From Paracoccaceae bacterium Fryx2 (GTDB lineage Bacteria; Pseudomonadota; Alphaproteobacteria; Rhodobacterales; Rhodobacteraceae): a DNA stretch of 64,000 nucleotides. Below, in pieces: positions 16,951 to 26,514 of this stretch. Where the stretch lies: NCBI GenBank assembly GCA_032334235.1, contig JAVSGI010000005.1:992001-1056000 (forward strand), given 5' to 3'. The notes beneath the pieces were generated by a model. It did no database searches, was not told where the DNA came from, and was given only the letters and a program-made list of their open reading frames with translations. Position 1 is the first letter of the stretch. Every line of letters starts with the position of its first letter. Made by a program: the position numbers and the translations under genes.

Positions 16951-18309
16951 ATGGCAAAAGCACCCAACACCTTCACCTGCACGGCCTGCGGGGCCGTCCA
17001 CCGCAAATGGGCCGGGCGCTGCGAGGCCTGCGGCGCCTGGAACTCGGTCGTCGAGGAGGCGCCGCTTTCCACCGGCCCCAAGGCACTGGGCGGCAAGGGC
17101 CGCACGATCCCGCTGACCGACCTTGCCACCGAGGAAGCTCCGCCCCCCCGCGCCGGGTCGGGGATGGAGGAGCTTGACCGCGTGCTGGGCGGCGGGCTGG
17201 TGCCGGCCTCGGCGATCCTCGTCGGCGGCGATCCCGGCATCGGCAAGTCGACGCTGCTCTTGCAGGCCGCCGCCAGCTTTGCCCGCACCGGGCTCAAATG
17301 CCTCTACATCTCGGGCGAGGAGGCGGCGGCGCAGGTCCGGATGCGGGCGCAAAGGCTGGGGCTGACCGACGCGCCGGTGGCGCTGGGGGCCGAGACCAAC
17401 CTGCGCGACATCCTGACCACGCTCGATGCCGAACGGCCCGGCCTTGCCATCATCGATTCGATCCAGACCATGTGGCTTGACACCGTCGATGCCGCGCCGG
17501 GGTCGGTCAGCCAGGTGCGGGCGGCGGCGCACGAACTTGTGACCTTCGCCAAGCGTCGCGGCGTGGCGGTGGTGCTGGTGGGGCATGTCACCAAGGACGG
17601 CCAGATCGCGGGGCCGCGCGTCGTCGAACACATGGTCGACACCGTGCTTTACTTCGAGGGCGAGCGCGGCCACCAGTTCCGCATCCTGCGCGCAGTGAAG
17701 AACCGTTTCGGCCCCGCCGACGAGATCGGCGTGTTCGAGATGACCGGCGCGGGGCTGGCGCAGGTCAGTAACCCGTCGGCGCTGTTCCTGTCGGAACGCG
17801 GCACCGCCACGCCCGGCTCGGCGGTATTCGCAGGCATCGAAGGCACCCGCCCGGTGCTGACCGAGATTCAGGCGCTGGTCGCCCCCTCGCCGCTCGGCAC
17901 GCCGCGCCGCACCGTGGTCGGGCTGGATTCGGGGCGCCTCTCGACCATCCTCGCGGTGCTGGAGGCGCGCTGCGGCATCCCCTTCACCGGGCTCGACGTG
18001 TTCCTCAACGTGGCGGGCGGAATGCGGGTCAGCGAACCCGCCGCCGACCTTGCCGTTGCGGCAGCCCTGGTTTCGGCGCGCGAGGATGTGGCAATTCCGC
18101 CAGACATGGTGCTATTCGGTGAAATCAGCCTGTCGGGTGCCCTGCGCCCGGTCGGCCAGACGGAAAACCGGTTGAAAGAAGCATCGAAACTTGGTTTTTC
18201 ACAGGCAATTGCGCCGTCCCGCTCCAAACTGGGCGGGGGAGAGGGGATGCGGGTGCGTCAGATGCCCGACCTCACGGCGTTCGTGGGCGAAATGTTCGGG
18301 GCCGGATAG
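16951..18309 (+). CDS. radA: DNA repair protein RadA
   Basis: A 452-residue protein. An N-terminal four-cysteine zinc finger (CTACG then CEACG) is followed by a RecA-like ATPase with Walker A GGDPGIGKST. The RadA-specific KNRFG motif follows, and a Lon-protease-like C-terminal domain closes the protein. It acts in branch migration of recombination intermediates. The ATG at 16951 follows CAAGGCGGC. It is followed closely by cvpA. Confidence 0.95.
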   Translation: MAKAPNTFTCTACGAVHRKWAGRCEACGAWNSVVEEAPLSTGPKALGGKGRTIPLTDLATEEAPPPRAGSGMEELDRVLGGGLVPASAILVGGDPGIGKSTLLLQAAASFARTGLKCLYISGEEAAAQVRMRAQRLGLTDAPVALGAETNLRDILTTLDAERPGLAIIDSIQTMWLDTVDAAPGSVSQVRAAAHELVTFAKRRGVAVVLVGHVTKDGQIAGPRVVEHMVDTVLYFEGERGHQFRILRAVKNRFGPADEIGVFEMTGAGLAQVSNPSALFLSERGTATPGSAVFAGIEGTRPVLTEIQALVAPSPLGTPRRTVVGLDSGRLSTILAVLEARCGIPFTGLDVFLNVAGGMRVSEPAADLAVAAALVSAREDVAIPPDMVLFGEISLSGALRPVGQTENRLKEASKLGFSQAIAPSRSKLGGGEGMRVRQMPDLTAFVGEMFGAG

Positions 18310-18329
18310 TCCCCGAGAGGAGCATGTGA

Positions 18330-18932
18330 ATGGAAGGCTTTACCCTGATCGACGCCGTCGTGGCGGTGGTCATCGTGCTGTCGGCGGTGCTGGCATACTC
18401 GCGCGGGCTGGTGCGCGAGATCATGGCGATTGCGGGCTGGGTGGGTGCGGCGGTGCTTGCCTTCATCTTCGCCCCGCAGGCGCAACCGCTGGTCAAGGAG
18501 CTGCCGGTGATCGGCAACTTCCTGGGCGACAGTTGCGAATTGTCGATCATCGCGGCCTTCGCGGCGGTGTTTGCCATCGGTCTGGTGGTGATGTCACTGT
18601 TCACGCCGCTGTTTTCCTCGGTGATCCAGCGGTCCGCTTTGGGCGGGGTGGATCAGGGGCTGGGCTTCCTGTTCGGCGTGCTGCGCGGCATTTTGCTGGT
18701 TGCGGTGGCCTTCATCGTCTATGACCGCGCCGTTGCGGCCAATTCGGTGCCCATGGTCGACAATTCGCGCAGCGCCAAGGTGTTCGCCTCGTTCCAGGTC
18801 AGCATCGACGAGAACATCCCCTCGGATGCGCCGGGCTGGATCGTGGGCCAATACGAAAAGCTGGTTGGAAGCTGCGGCGCCCCGTCGGCCCCCGCCGCTG
18901 GTCCGGCCGCAGCACCGGCCATCGGCAACTGA
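18330..18932 (+). CDS. cvpA: CvpA family membrane protein
   Basis: A 200-residue inner-membrane protein with four predicted transmembrane segments, the first starting at FTLIDAVVAVVIVLSAVLAYSRG. CvpA proteins are needed for colicin V production in E. coli and for envelope or bile-acid stress tolerance elsewhere. The ATG at 18330 has GAGAGGAG upstream. The C-terminus is an Ala/Pro-rich tail. It precedes purF, the conserved cvpA-purF neighbourhood. Confidence 0.88.
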   Translation: MEGFTLIDAVVAVVIVLSAVLAYSRGLVREIMAIAGWVGAAVLAFIFAPQAQPLVKELPVIGNFLGDSCELSIIAAFAAVFAIGLVVMSLFTPLFSSVIQRSALGGVDQGLGFLFGVLRGILLVAVAFIVYDRAVAANSVPMVDNSRSAKVFASFQVSIDENIPSDAPGWIVGQYEKLVGSCGAPSAPAAGPAAAPAIGN

Positions 18933-18952
18933 TCCCGCCGCACCATCGGCGC

Positions 18953-18981
18953 GTGACAGTGGCGTGACATCGGACTAAACG
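18953..18981 (+). promoter_or_regulatory. purF: Possible purF promoter with a direct repeat
   Basis: GTGACA occurs at 18953-18958 and again at 18964-18969, 11 bp apart. The first lies 17 bp before TAAACG (18976-18981), a weak -35/-10 arrangement. The purF start is 37 bp further on. Either a promoter or a regulator half-site pair would explain the repeat. This is read by eye only. Confidence 0.3.
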
Positions 18982-19017
18982 CGGGGCGTTCCCTGCCCCC
19001 CGGATTCGGAGCTTCGC

Positions 19018-20493
19018 ATGATGCGTCTTCCCCTTGCGTCCCCCTTCGATCCCGCCTTCGACGACGACAAGCTGAGGGAGGAGTGCGGCGTCTTCGGCGT
19101 GATCGGCGTGGCGGATGCCGCCAACTTCGTGGCGCTTGGCCTGCACGCCCTGCAGCATCGCGGGCAAGAGGCCGGCGGCATCGTCAGCCACGACCCCGAA
19201 CAGGGCTTCAACTCGGCCCGCCGCTTCGGCTACGTGCGCGACAACTTCACCAACAAGACGCTGATGGACACGCTGCCGGGGCCGCTTGCGATCGGCCATG
19301 TGCGCTATTCCACCGCCGGATCGAAGGGTTCCACCGCGATCCGTGACGTGCAGCCGTTCTTCGGCGAGTTCTCGATGGGCGGGGCCGCGATTGCCCACAA
19401 CGGCAACCTGACCAATGCCGATGCGCTGCGGCGCGAACTGATCGAGCGCGGCTCGATCTTCCAGTCATCCTCCGACAGCGAATGCATCATCCACCTGATG
19501 GCGCGCTCGATCCAGAAGAACATCTCGGAACGCATCAAGGACGCGCTGCGCCGGGTCGAGGGCGCGTTTTCCATCGTCGCCATGACGCGGACCAAGCTGA
19601 TAGGGGTGCGCGATGCGCTGGGGGTGCGGCCGCTGGTGCTGGGCCGCGTCGGCGAGGGCTGGGCGCTGAGCTCCGAGACCTGCGCGCTCGACATCATCGG
19701 GGCCGAGTTCATCCGCGAGATCGAGCCGGGCGAGATGGTGGTGATCGACGGCAACGGGATCGAATCCACCCGCCCCTTCGCCCCGGCCAAGCCGCGCTTC
19801 TGCATCTTCGAGCATGTCTATTTCTCGCGCCCCGATTCGATCCAGGGCGGCCGCTCGGTCTACGAGACCCGCCGCCAGATCGGGGTGGAACTGGCGATCG
19901 AGGCCCCGGTCGAGGCCGATCTGGTCTGCCCGGTGCCCGACAGCGGCACCCCCGCCGCCATCGGCTACAGCCAGCAGTCGGGCATCCCCTATGCGATGGG
20001 GATCATCCGCAACCAGTACATGGGCCGCACCTTCATCGAGCCGACCGAAAGCATCCGCAACATGGGCGTGCGGCTGAAGCTGAACGTCAACCGCAGCCTG
20101 ATCAAGGGCAAGCGCGTGGTGCTGGTGGACGATTCGGTGGTGCGTGGCACCACCAGCCGCAAGATCAAGGACATGATCCTCGAGGCCGGCGCGGCCGAGG
20201 TCCACTTCCGCATCGCGTCGCCGCCGACCGCCTGGCCCTGCTTCTACGGGGTGGATACCCCCGAACGCAGCAAGCTCCTGGCCGCCAACATGTCGGAAGA
20301 GGAGATGCGCGACTGGATCGGCGTCAATTCCCTGCGCTTCATCAGCCTTGACGGGCTTTACCGCGCGGCGGGCGAGGCGCTGGGGCGCGACAACAAGGCG
20401 CCGCAGTTCTGCGACGCGTGCTTCTCGGGGCAATACCCCGTCGCGCCGTCCGACAAGATCGAACAGGGCTTCGAGATGAAGGCGGCGCAATAG
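19018..20493 (+). CDS. purF: Amidophosphoribosyltransferase
   Basis: A 491-residue enzyme that catalyses the first committed step of purine synthesis, PRPP plus glutamine to phosphoribosylamine. The N-terminal glutaminase nucleophile is Cys23 in EECGVFG, implying removal of a 22-residue propeptide as in the Bacillus type. The PRPP loop is VVLVDDSVVRGTTSRK. Cys262, Cys408, Cys465 and Cys468 sit where the Bacillus enzyme holds its 4Fe-4S cluster, so an oxygen-sensitive iron-sulfur form is likely. Confidence 0.95.
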   Translation: MMRLPLASPFDPAFDDDKLREECGVFGVIGVADAANFVALGLHALQHRGQEAGGIVSHDPEQGFNSARRFGYVRDNFTNKTLMDTLPGPLAIGHVRYSTAGSKGSTAIRDVQPFFGEFSMGGAAIAHNGNLTNADALRRELIERGSIFQSSSDSECIIHLMARSIQKNISERIKDALRRVEGAFSIVAMTRTKLIGVRDALGVRPLVLGRVGEGWALSSETCALDIIGAEFIREIEPGEMVVIDGNGIESTRPFAPAKPRFCIFEHVYFSRPDSIQGGRSVYETRRQIGVELAIEAPVEADLVCPVPDSGTPAAIGYSQQSGIPYAMGIIRNQYMGRTFIEPTESIRNMGVRLKLNVNRSLIKGKRVVLVDDSVVRGTTSRKIKDMILEAGAAEVHFRIASPPTAWPCFYGVDTPERSKLLAANMSEEEMRDWIGVNSLRFISLDGLYRAAGEALGRDNKAPQFCDACFSGQYPVAPSDKIEQGFEMKAAQ

Positions 20494-20519
20494 CCGCATT
20501 GCTTGCCACGGCCTGCGCT

Positions 20520-20551
20520 TTCATCTTTGCCCAAATATCCCCGCCGGAGGC
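20520..20551 (+). repeat. Dispersed repeat, single copy after purF
   Basis: A 32-bp copy running TTCATCTTTGCCCAAATATC then CCCGCCGGAGGC, starting 27 bp after the purF stop. It differs by one base from the 29975 copy in the TTGGC segment and by the base before CAAATATC. Confidence 0.75.
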
Positions 20552-20614
20552 CCCCACGGTGCCGCCGGACCGACGCCGGGCGTTCAAGCCCGCCAGAACC
20601 GAAGGCCCGTCCCC

Positions 20615-21280
20615 ATGACCACCCTGCCCGACCGTCCCCGCATCGCCCTTGTCACCGGAGCCTCGCGCGGGCTCGGTTTTGCCATCGCCGAAAATCTGGC
20701 GGCGCAAGGCTGGTATGTGGTGGCCGTGGCGCGCACCGTGGGCGGGCTGGAGGATCTCGACGACCGCATCAAGGCCAATGGCGGCGAGGCGACGCTGGCC
20801 CCGATGGACATCACCAAGGACGACGCCATGCGCCACCTCTGCCGGTCGATCCACGATCGCTGGGGGCATCTGGAACTGTGGGTGCACACCGCCATCCATG
20901 CCGCCCCGCTATCGCCCGCGGCCTATCTGGATGGCGAGGACTGGGACAAGTCGGTTGCGCTCAACGTCCGCGCCACCGGCGTGCTGATCCCGCTGGTGGA
21001 GCCGCTGCTGGTTGCCTCGGGCCATGGCACGGCACTGTTTCTGGATGATCCGCACGGCGGCGAGAAGTTCTTCGGGGCTTACGGCACCACCAAGGCGGCG
21101 CAGATCGCGCTGGCGCGCAGCTGGCAGGCCGAAACCGTGAAAACCGGCCCGCGCGTGCGGATCGAAACCCCCGCCCCGATGGCCACTGCCACCCGCGCGC
21201 GCTTTTACCCCGGCGAGAACCGGGCGGTTCTGGCCGACATCCATGCCGAAGCTGCGCGGATCGTGGCGACGCTGGGCTGA
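20615..21280 (+). CDS. Short-chain dehydrogenase/reductase family protein
   Basis: A 221-residue Rossmann protein. The cofactor motif is TGASRGLGFA and the catalytic pair is Y-x3-K in AYGTTKAAQ. The usual NNAG motif is replaced by HTAIHA, and I do not see the catalytic serine strand; the position reads FLDDPHGG. It may therefore be an unusual or inactive SDR. It follows purF, an order I recall from other Rhodobacteraceae. The substrate is unknown. Confidence 0.8.
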   Translation: MTTLPDRPRIALVTGASRGLGFAIAENLAAQGWYVVAVARTVGGLEDLDDRIKANGGEATLAPMDITKDDAMRHLCRSIHDRWGHLELWVHTAIHAAPLSPAAYLDGEDWDKSVALNVRATGVLIPLVEPLLVASGHGTALFLDDPHGGEKFFGAYGTTKAAQIALARSWQAETVKTGPRVRIETPAPMATATRARFYPGENRAVLADIHAEAARIVATLG

Positions 21281-21376
21281 GCGGGCTGCAAGGAAGAAGG
21301 GGGGCTGTCTGCCCCCCTCTGCTGCGCATTCACCCCCCGAGGATATTTTCGCAAAGGTGAATGGGCGAAGGCAGGG

Positions 21377-22279
21377 CTATTCCAGCCTTGCGGGGAAGCC
21401 TGTCGCGCGCAGGTCTGTGCCGAGAACGTCTTCCAGCAGCTTGACGATCTGGGTCGATTGCGCCTGCCCGCCATAGGCGGCGCGGCCCTTCACGAAGGTC
21501 TGCTGCGTCATTGACGCAAGATCCAGCGGCACACCGAACTCTCGCCCGAACTCCATCGCAAAGCCCAGATCCTTCAGCGCCAGATCCATGCTGAAGGAGA
21601 TGTCATAGCTGCCGTTCAGGATCAGCTGGCCCTCGGTTTCATGGACGAAGGATGTGCCCGACGAGGCGGCGATCGCCTCCCAGGCGGTCTTCAGGTCCAG
21701 CCCGCCGCGTTTTGCCAGCATCAGCGCCTCGCCATCCGCCACAAGATGGATGAAGGCCAGCATGTTGGTGATGACCTTGATCACCGCCGCCGAACCGAGT
21801 GGCCCCATGTGGAAGATGCGGTCCCCCATCGCCTGCAGGGCGGGCAGGTGACGGTCGTAGAGGTCAAGGTCGCCCCCCGCCAGCACGGTGATGCGGCCCT
21901 GTGCGGCCAGATGCACGCCGCCGGTCACCGGCGCCTCCATCAGCCGCACGCCCTGCCCGGCGGCAAGCTCTCCCAGCCGCAGGATATCGTCGCGGCCCAG
22001 GGTGGAATTCTCGATCCAGCAGGCACCGGGCCGCATCCGCGGCAAGATCTGCGACAGCACCCGTTCCGATGCGGCTGGCGAGGGCAGGCAGGTGATGACA
22101 TGATCGACCGCCGCCGCCAGATCGGCGGCGCTGTCCGCCCGGCCTGCCCCCATCGCGATGTGGCGTTCGGCCAGCGCGGGGTCGATGTCATGCACCGTGA
22201 CGCGGAAGCCTCCGCGCAACAGGCTGGCGGCAAGGTGGCCGCCGAGGTTGCCCAGACCGATATAGCCGTAATGCATCAT
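21377..22279 (-). CDS. NAD(P)-dependent oxidoreductase, 3-hydroxyisobutyrate dehydrogenase family
   Basis: A 300-residue beta-hydroxyacid dehydrogenase. The N-terminal Rossmann motif is GYIGLGNLGGHLA, the substrate loop is EAPVTGGVH, and the catalytic lysine lies in GSAAVIKVITN. The ATG at 22279 is preceded by GGGAGAGGC. It lies downstream of the methyltransferase and dehydrogenase genes on the same strand, so it may reduce or oxidise a hydroxyacid product of that pathway. The exact substrate cannot be read. Confidence 0.85.
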   Translation of the reverse strand: MMHYGYIGLGNLGGHLAASLLRGGFRVTVHDIDPALAERHIAMGAGRADSAADLAAAVDHVITCLPSPAASERVLSQILPRMRPGACWIENSTLGRDDILRLGELAAGQGVRLMEAPVTGGVHLAAQGRITVLAGGDLDLYDRHLPALQAMGDRIFHMGPLGSAAVIKVITNMLAFIHLVADGEALMLAKRGGLDLKTAWEAIAASSGTSFVHETEGQLILNGSYDISFSMDLALKDLGFAMEFGREFGVPLDLASMTQQTFVKGRAAYGGQAQSTQIVKLLEDVLGTDLRATGFPARLE

Positions 22280-22438
22280 GCCTCTCCCAAACCGACCCGC
22301 GTTCTGACCGCGCTGGCGTCGCGAATGCCCCGATGGGCGGAACAGGGGTTGACCTGACCGGCGCTTCCGCCCCGCGGCGGGGCGGCAGAGGCGCCGGGGA
22401 TGCAGGGTTTCAAGCGGTTGTCGAAGGTCATCGTGCTG

Positions 22439-23992
22439 TCACCTGAAATGGATGTTGTAGGTCGCCCGGATCGCGGCGTCGATCTCGGGTTCGATCTGGC
22501 TGCCGGCCCTGGCGAGCAGTTCGTTCTTGCGGGCAATCGCGCGGTCCAGCAGCATCGGCCGCCCGGCCTCGACCCATTCCTTCGGGCTCATCCGGTTGCC
22601 GACCGCCGGATAGATGTATTCGGTCTGCATCAGCGCCAGCGTCTGGTCGGACCCGAGGTAATGCCCAGGCCCGCCAAGGCAGACCTGCTTCATCGCCTCG
22701 ATCGACGTGCTGTCCTCGGTCACGTCGATGCCGCGCACGCAGCGCAGCACCTGGCCCAGGATGTCGTCGCCCAGCACCAGGCTTTCCATGCAGAAGCCCA
22801 GTAGCGATGCGTGCATCCCCACCGCCTCGTAGACCATGTTCAGCCCGGACAGGCCCGCCAGCGTGTTGGTGATCGCCTGCTCCCAACCCGCCTGCATGTC
22901 GGGCAGCTTGCTGTCGCTGATCCCCGCCGCCGCCCCGCCCGGCAGATCGTAGAAGCGGTGCATCTGCGCGCAGCCCGCCGTCAGCAGCGCCTGCTCGGCC
23001 GACCCGCCCGACATTGCCCCGGTGCGCAGATCGGAAACGAAGGGCCAGGTGCCGAAGATGCAGGGCGCGCCCGGCGTGATGGCATTGGCATAGACCACCC
23101 CCGCGAGGCATTCCGCCATGGCCTGCACGATGGCCAGCGCGATCGGCGCCGGCGCCGTCGCCCCCGCCTGCCCGGCCGACAGCAGCAGCATCGGCATCCC
23201 CGCGCGGATGCAGGCCTCCATCGTGATGCAGCTTTCCTCGGCAAATTTCATCGGCGGCACGACGAAGCAATTGGAATTGCTGACGAAAGGCCGCGCCCGC
23301 CACTTGTCCTCGCCCCCCGCCACCCGGTGCAGCAGGTCGAAGCATCCCTCCACATGGGACGGGTCGCTGAACGAGGTGCCGACATGCTTGGTCGTGCCCG
23401 AAAGACAGGCGTAAAGCGTGTTGATGTCCATGTCGAAGTTGTCCAGCACGTCGCGGCAGACCATGGCGCGCTGGAAGAAATGCACGTTGTCAAGGTGATG
23501 CGTGATCCGCGCCGCGTCGTATAGATCCTGCGCCGTGCTGTCGCGATAGGTGTTGGTGGCCACGTCCACGATATGCACCGCCGCCCCCGCCGTGCCGAAA
23601 TGCACGTTGGTGCCGCTCAGATGCAGGTCGAACTTCGGGTCGCGGGCGCAAAGCGTGATGTCGCGCGCCGCAACCGCCAGCATGTCCTCGACCAGCGCGC
23701 GCGGAAACCTTATCCGCCCGTCATCACCCAGCACCGCCCCCGCCTCGGTCAGCAGCGCAACACCCGATGGCGGCGCCTGGGCAAGCCCGATCACCTCCAG
23801 CGCGTCCAGCGCCGCGGCGTGGATCTTCGCCATCCCGGCTTCGGTCAGGGGCCGGTACTGCCCACCCGGCATCCCGGCCCGCACCGGGCGCAGGTTCTCG
23901 GCCAGCGGGGCCGAGCGCAGCGCCACCCGGTTCGCCCGCCCACCCGACCGCCGCGCCCGTGCCGGTTCGCACGCTTCGCCCACGTCGCTCAT
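22439..23992 (-). CDS. Trimethylamine methyltransferase (MttB) family protein, non-pyrrolysine
   Basis: A 517-residue protein of the MttB superfamily. Features include the NVHFGTAGAAVHIVD region, SNSNCFVVPP, the acidic FAEESCITMEACI segment, PCIFGTWPFVSDLRTGAMS, and a C-terminal GGPGHYLGSDQTL block. There is no in-frame amber codon, so it is the Pyl-free type. Known Pyl-free members demethylate quaternary amines such as glycine betaine, proline betaine or carnitine onto a corrinoid protein. No corrinoid protein or reactivase gene is nearby. The start at 23992 has AAGGA upstream. Confidence 0.85.
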   Translation of the reverse strand: MSDVGEACEPARARRSGGRANRVALRSAPLAENLRPVRAGMPGGQYRPLTEAGMAKIHAAALDALEVIGLAQAPPSGVALLTEAGAVLGDDGRIRFPRALVEDMLAVAARDITLCARDPKFDLHLSGTNVHFGTAGAAVHIVDVATNTYRDSTAQDLYDAARITHHLDNVHFFQRAMVCRDVLDNFDMDINTLYACLSGTTKHVGTSFSDPSHVEGCFDLLHRVAGGEDKWRARPFVSNSNCFVVPPMKFAEESCITMEACIRAGMPMLLLSAGQAGATAPAPIALAIVQAMAECLAGVVYANAITPGAPCIFGTWPFVSDLRTGAMSGGSAEQALLTAGCAQMHRFYDLPGGAAAGISDSKLPDMQAGWEQAITNTLAGLSGLNMVYEAVGMHASLLGFCMESLVLGDDILGQVLRCVRGIDVTEDSTSIEAMKQVCLGGPGHYLGSDQTLALMQTEYIYPAVGNRMSPKEWVEAGRPMLLDRAIARKNELLARAGSQIEPEIDAAIRATYNIHFR

Positions 23993-24003
23993 GGCCCCAT
24001 CCT

Positions 24004-24030
24004 TCTTCTGTTCACAAATATCCCGGGGGT
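24004..24030. repeat. Dispersed repeat variant upstream of the MttB-family gene
   Basis: TTCTTCTGTTCACAAATATC followed by CCGGGGG. The CAAATATCCC core is shared with the family, and the same TTCTGTTCACAAATATCCC form recurs at 26515. It lies in the gap between the MttB-family gene and the FAD dehydrogenase gene. Confidence 0.6.
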
Positions 24031-24059
24031 GCGGGGGCTGGCCCCCGCTCGATCCTTGG

Positions 24060-26498
24060 TCACCCGCGCACCCGCACGGCCTTCGGATCATGCATCGCCA
24101 CCAGCGAGGCCACCGCGTCGTGCCTGCGCCCGGCAATCTCGATCTGGTAGTGCCCGGCCAGCACCTCTTCGGCACTTTCCCCCCGGCAGGGCACATAGCC
24201 CAGGCCGACCGACCCGCCGAGGAAATGCCCGTAGTTGCCCGAGGTGACCGGCCCGACGATCCGCCCATCGCGCACCACCGCCTCGTTGTGGAACATCAGG
24301 GGCTCCGGGTCGGCCAGGCGGAACTGCACCAGACGGCGGTCGAGCCCCGATTCCTGCTTGCGCAGCACCGCCTCGCGCCCGATGAAATCGCCCTTCCCGG
24401 TCTTGACCGCAAAGCCCAGGCCCGCCTCCAGCACATGATCCTCGTCGGTGATGTCGTGGCCGAAATGGCGGTAGCCCTTCTCGATCCGGCAGGAATCGAG
24501 CGCGTGCAGCCCGCATAGCGTCAGCCCCGGGTCCGCCTCGACCAGTGTTTCGAATACATGCGCCGCCTGATCGGTGGGCACATAAACCTCCCAGCCCAGC
24601 TCGCCCACGTAAGTCACCCGATGCGCCCGCCCCAGCCCCATGCCGATCTCGATTTCCCGCGCCACCCCAAAGGGATGCGCGGCGTTGCCGAAGTCGTTCG
24701 GGGAAACCGCAGCCAGCAGGTCGCGGCTTTTCGGCCCCATCACGCACAGCACCGCCTCGCCCGCCGTCACGTCCGTGACCACGGCGAATGCCTCACCGAG
24801 ATGCCGCCGCAGCCACGCCAGATCGCGCTGCAGCGTCGCCCCCGGCACCACCAGCAGGAACGCGGTCTCGGAAAGCCGCGTCACCGTCAGGTCGCTTTCA
24901 ATTCCCCCCCGCGCGTTCAGCATCTGGGTGTAAACGATCCGCCCCGCCGCCACGTCGACATCGTTGCCGCACAGCCGCTGCAGGAAGGCGCAGGCGTCGC
25001 GCCCCTCGACCCGGATCTTGCCGAACGAGGTCATGTCGAACAGCCCCACGCCCTCGCGCACGGCCATGTGTTCCGCCCGCTGGTTGGCGAACCAGTTCTG
25101 CCGCCCCCAACCGTAACGATACTCCCGCTCCTGACCGTCGCGCGCGAACCAGTTCGCCCGCTCCCACCCCGCCACCTCGCCGAACACCGCGCCGCGCGCC
25201 GCCAGATGCGCGTGCAGCGGCGAACGCCGCACCCCACGCGCCGTCGCCATCTGCCGGCAGGGGAAGTGGTCGGCATACAATAGCCCCAGCGTCTCGCTGA
25301 CCCGCTCCTTCAGATAGCGCCGGTTCTTCTGGAACGGCTGCGCCCGCCGGATGTCGACCTCCCACAGGTCGAACGGCGCTTCGCCGTTGGTGATCCAGTG
25401 CGCCAGCGCCATCCCCGCCCCGCCCGAGGACACGATGCCGACCGAATTATACCCCGCCGCGATCCAGTAGCCGCCCAGTTCGGGCGCCTCGCCCAGATAA
25501 TAGCGGTCGTCGGGGGTGAAGCTTTCCGGCCCGTTGAAGAAGGTGTGGATGCCCGCAGTCTGGAACAGCGGCATCCGCTGCATCGCCGCCTCTAGGATCG
25601 GCTGGAAATGGTCGAAATCCTCGGGCAGCGTGTCGAAGCAGAAGTCCTCGCGGATGCCGCCCATCCCCCAGGGCTTGGCCTTCGGCTCGAAGGCCCCCAG
25701 CATCATCTTCCCGGCATCCGACTTGTAGTAGGCGCATTCGTCGGGCACCCGCAGCACCGGCAGATGGCCCAGCCCGTCAACAGGCTCGGTCACCAGATAG
25801 AAATGCTCGCAGGCGTGCAGCGGCAGCGTCACCCCGTTCTGCGCCGCAAGGTCCCGCCCCCACATGCCGCCGCAGTTGATCACCACATCGGCGGCGATAT
25901 GCCCCCGCTCGCCGCCCACCTCGTAGTCGACCCCGGTCACCCGACGCCCCGCCTCGGTGACCCCCGTGACCTTGACCCCCTCGAATATCCGCGCCCCGCG
26001 CATCCGGGCGCCCTTGGCCAGCGCCAGCGCGATGTTGCCCGGGTCGCACTGCCCGTCCAGCGGCAGCGCCACCGCGCCCACCACATCGCCGACATTCAGA
26101 TGGGGATAACGCGCCTTCACTTCCGATGGCGAGATCTCGTGCACCTCGACATCGAAGATCCGCGCCACCGTCGCCTGGCGCAGCAGCTCCTCGTGCCGCG
26201 CCGCCGTCAGCGCGACCGAGATGGAGCCCACCTGCCGCATCCCCGTCGCCACCCCGGTCTCGGCCTCCAGCTTCACGTAAAGGTCGGCGGAATACTTCGC
26301 CAGCCGGGTCATGTTCTGGCTGCCTCGCAGCTGCCCGATCAGCCCCGCCGCATGCCAGGTGGTGCCGCAGGTCAGCTGCCGCCGTTCCAGCAGCACGATG
26401 TCGGTCCACCCCGACTTCGCCAGATGATAGGCCACCGAACACCCCGAGATCCCCCCGCCGATGATCACCGCCCGCGCCGTTTTGGGAACCTCACCCAT
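24060..26498 (-). CDS. FAD-dependent dehydrogenase with GcvT domain (dimethylglycine/sarcosine dehydrogenase-like)
   Basis: An 812-residue two-part enzyme. The N-terminal FAD domain has VIIGGGISGCSVAYHLAKSG and TTWHAAGLIGQ, whose histidine is the usual covalent flavin site. The C-terminal half, from about residue 450, is GcvT/aminomethyltransferase-like (GLFDMTSFGKIRVEG, then YVGELGWEVYVP). Relatives oxidise N-methyl groups and pass formaldehyde to tetrahydrofolate. The ATG at 26498 has GAGGG upstream. A second, different copy lies upstream at 26571-29012. Confidence 0.88.
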   Translation of the reverse strand: MGEVPKTARAVIIGGGISGCSVAYHLAKSGWTDIVLLERRQLTCGTTWHAAGLIGQLRGSQNMTRLAKYSADLYVKLEAETGVATGMRQVGSISVALTAARHEELLRQATVARIFDVEVHEISPSEVKARYPHLNVGDVVGAVALPLDGQCDPGNIALALAKGARMRGARIFEGVKVTGVTEAGRRVTGVDYEVGGERGHIAADVVINCGGMWGRDLAAQNGVTLPLHACEHFYLVTEPVDGLGHLPVLRVPDECAYYKSDAGKMMLGAFEPKAKPWGMGGIREDFCFDTLPEDFDHFQPILEAAMQRMPLFQTAGIHTFFNGPESFTPDDRYYLGEAPELGGYWIAAGYNSVGIVSSGGAGMALAHWITNGEAPFDLWEVDIRRAQPFQKNRRYLKERVSETLGLLYADHFPCRQMATARGVRRSPLHAHLAARGAVFGEVAGWERANWFARDGQEREYRYGWGRQNWFANQRAEHMAVREGVGLFDMTSFGKIRVEGRDACAFLQRLCGNDVDVAAGRIVYTQMLNARGGIESDLTVTRLSETAFLLVVPGATLQRDLAWLRRHLGEAFAVVTDVTAGEAVLCVMGPKSRDLLAAVSPNDFGNAAHPFGVAREIEIGMGLGRAHRVTYVGELGWEVYVPTDQAAHVFETLVEADPGLTLCGLHALDSCRIEKGYRHFGHDITDEDHVLEAGLGFAVKTGKGDFIGREAVLRKQESGLDRRLVQFRLADPEPLMFHNEAVVRDGRIVGPVTSGNYGHFLGGSVGLGYVPCRGESAEEVLAGHYQIEIAGRRHDAVASLVAMHDPKAVRVRG

Positions 26499-26514
26499 CC
26501 GCCAAACCCTCATT

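Noticed and set aside
22439-23992. Pyrrolysine (amber) codon in the MttB-family gene
   Set aside because: The frame has no internal TAG, so the protein is the Pyl-free type.
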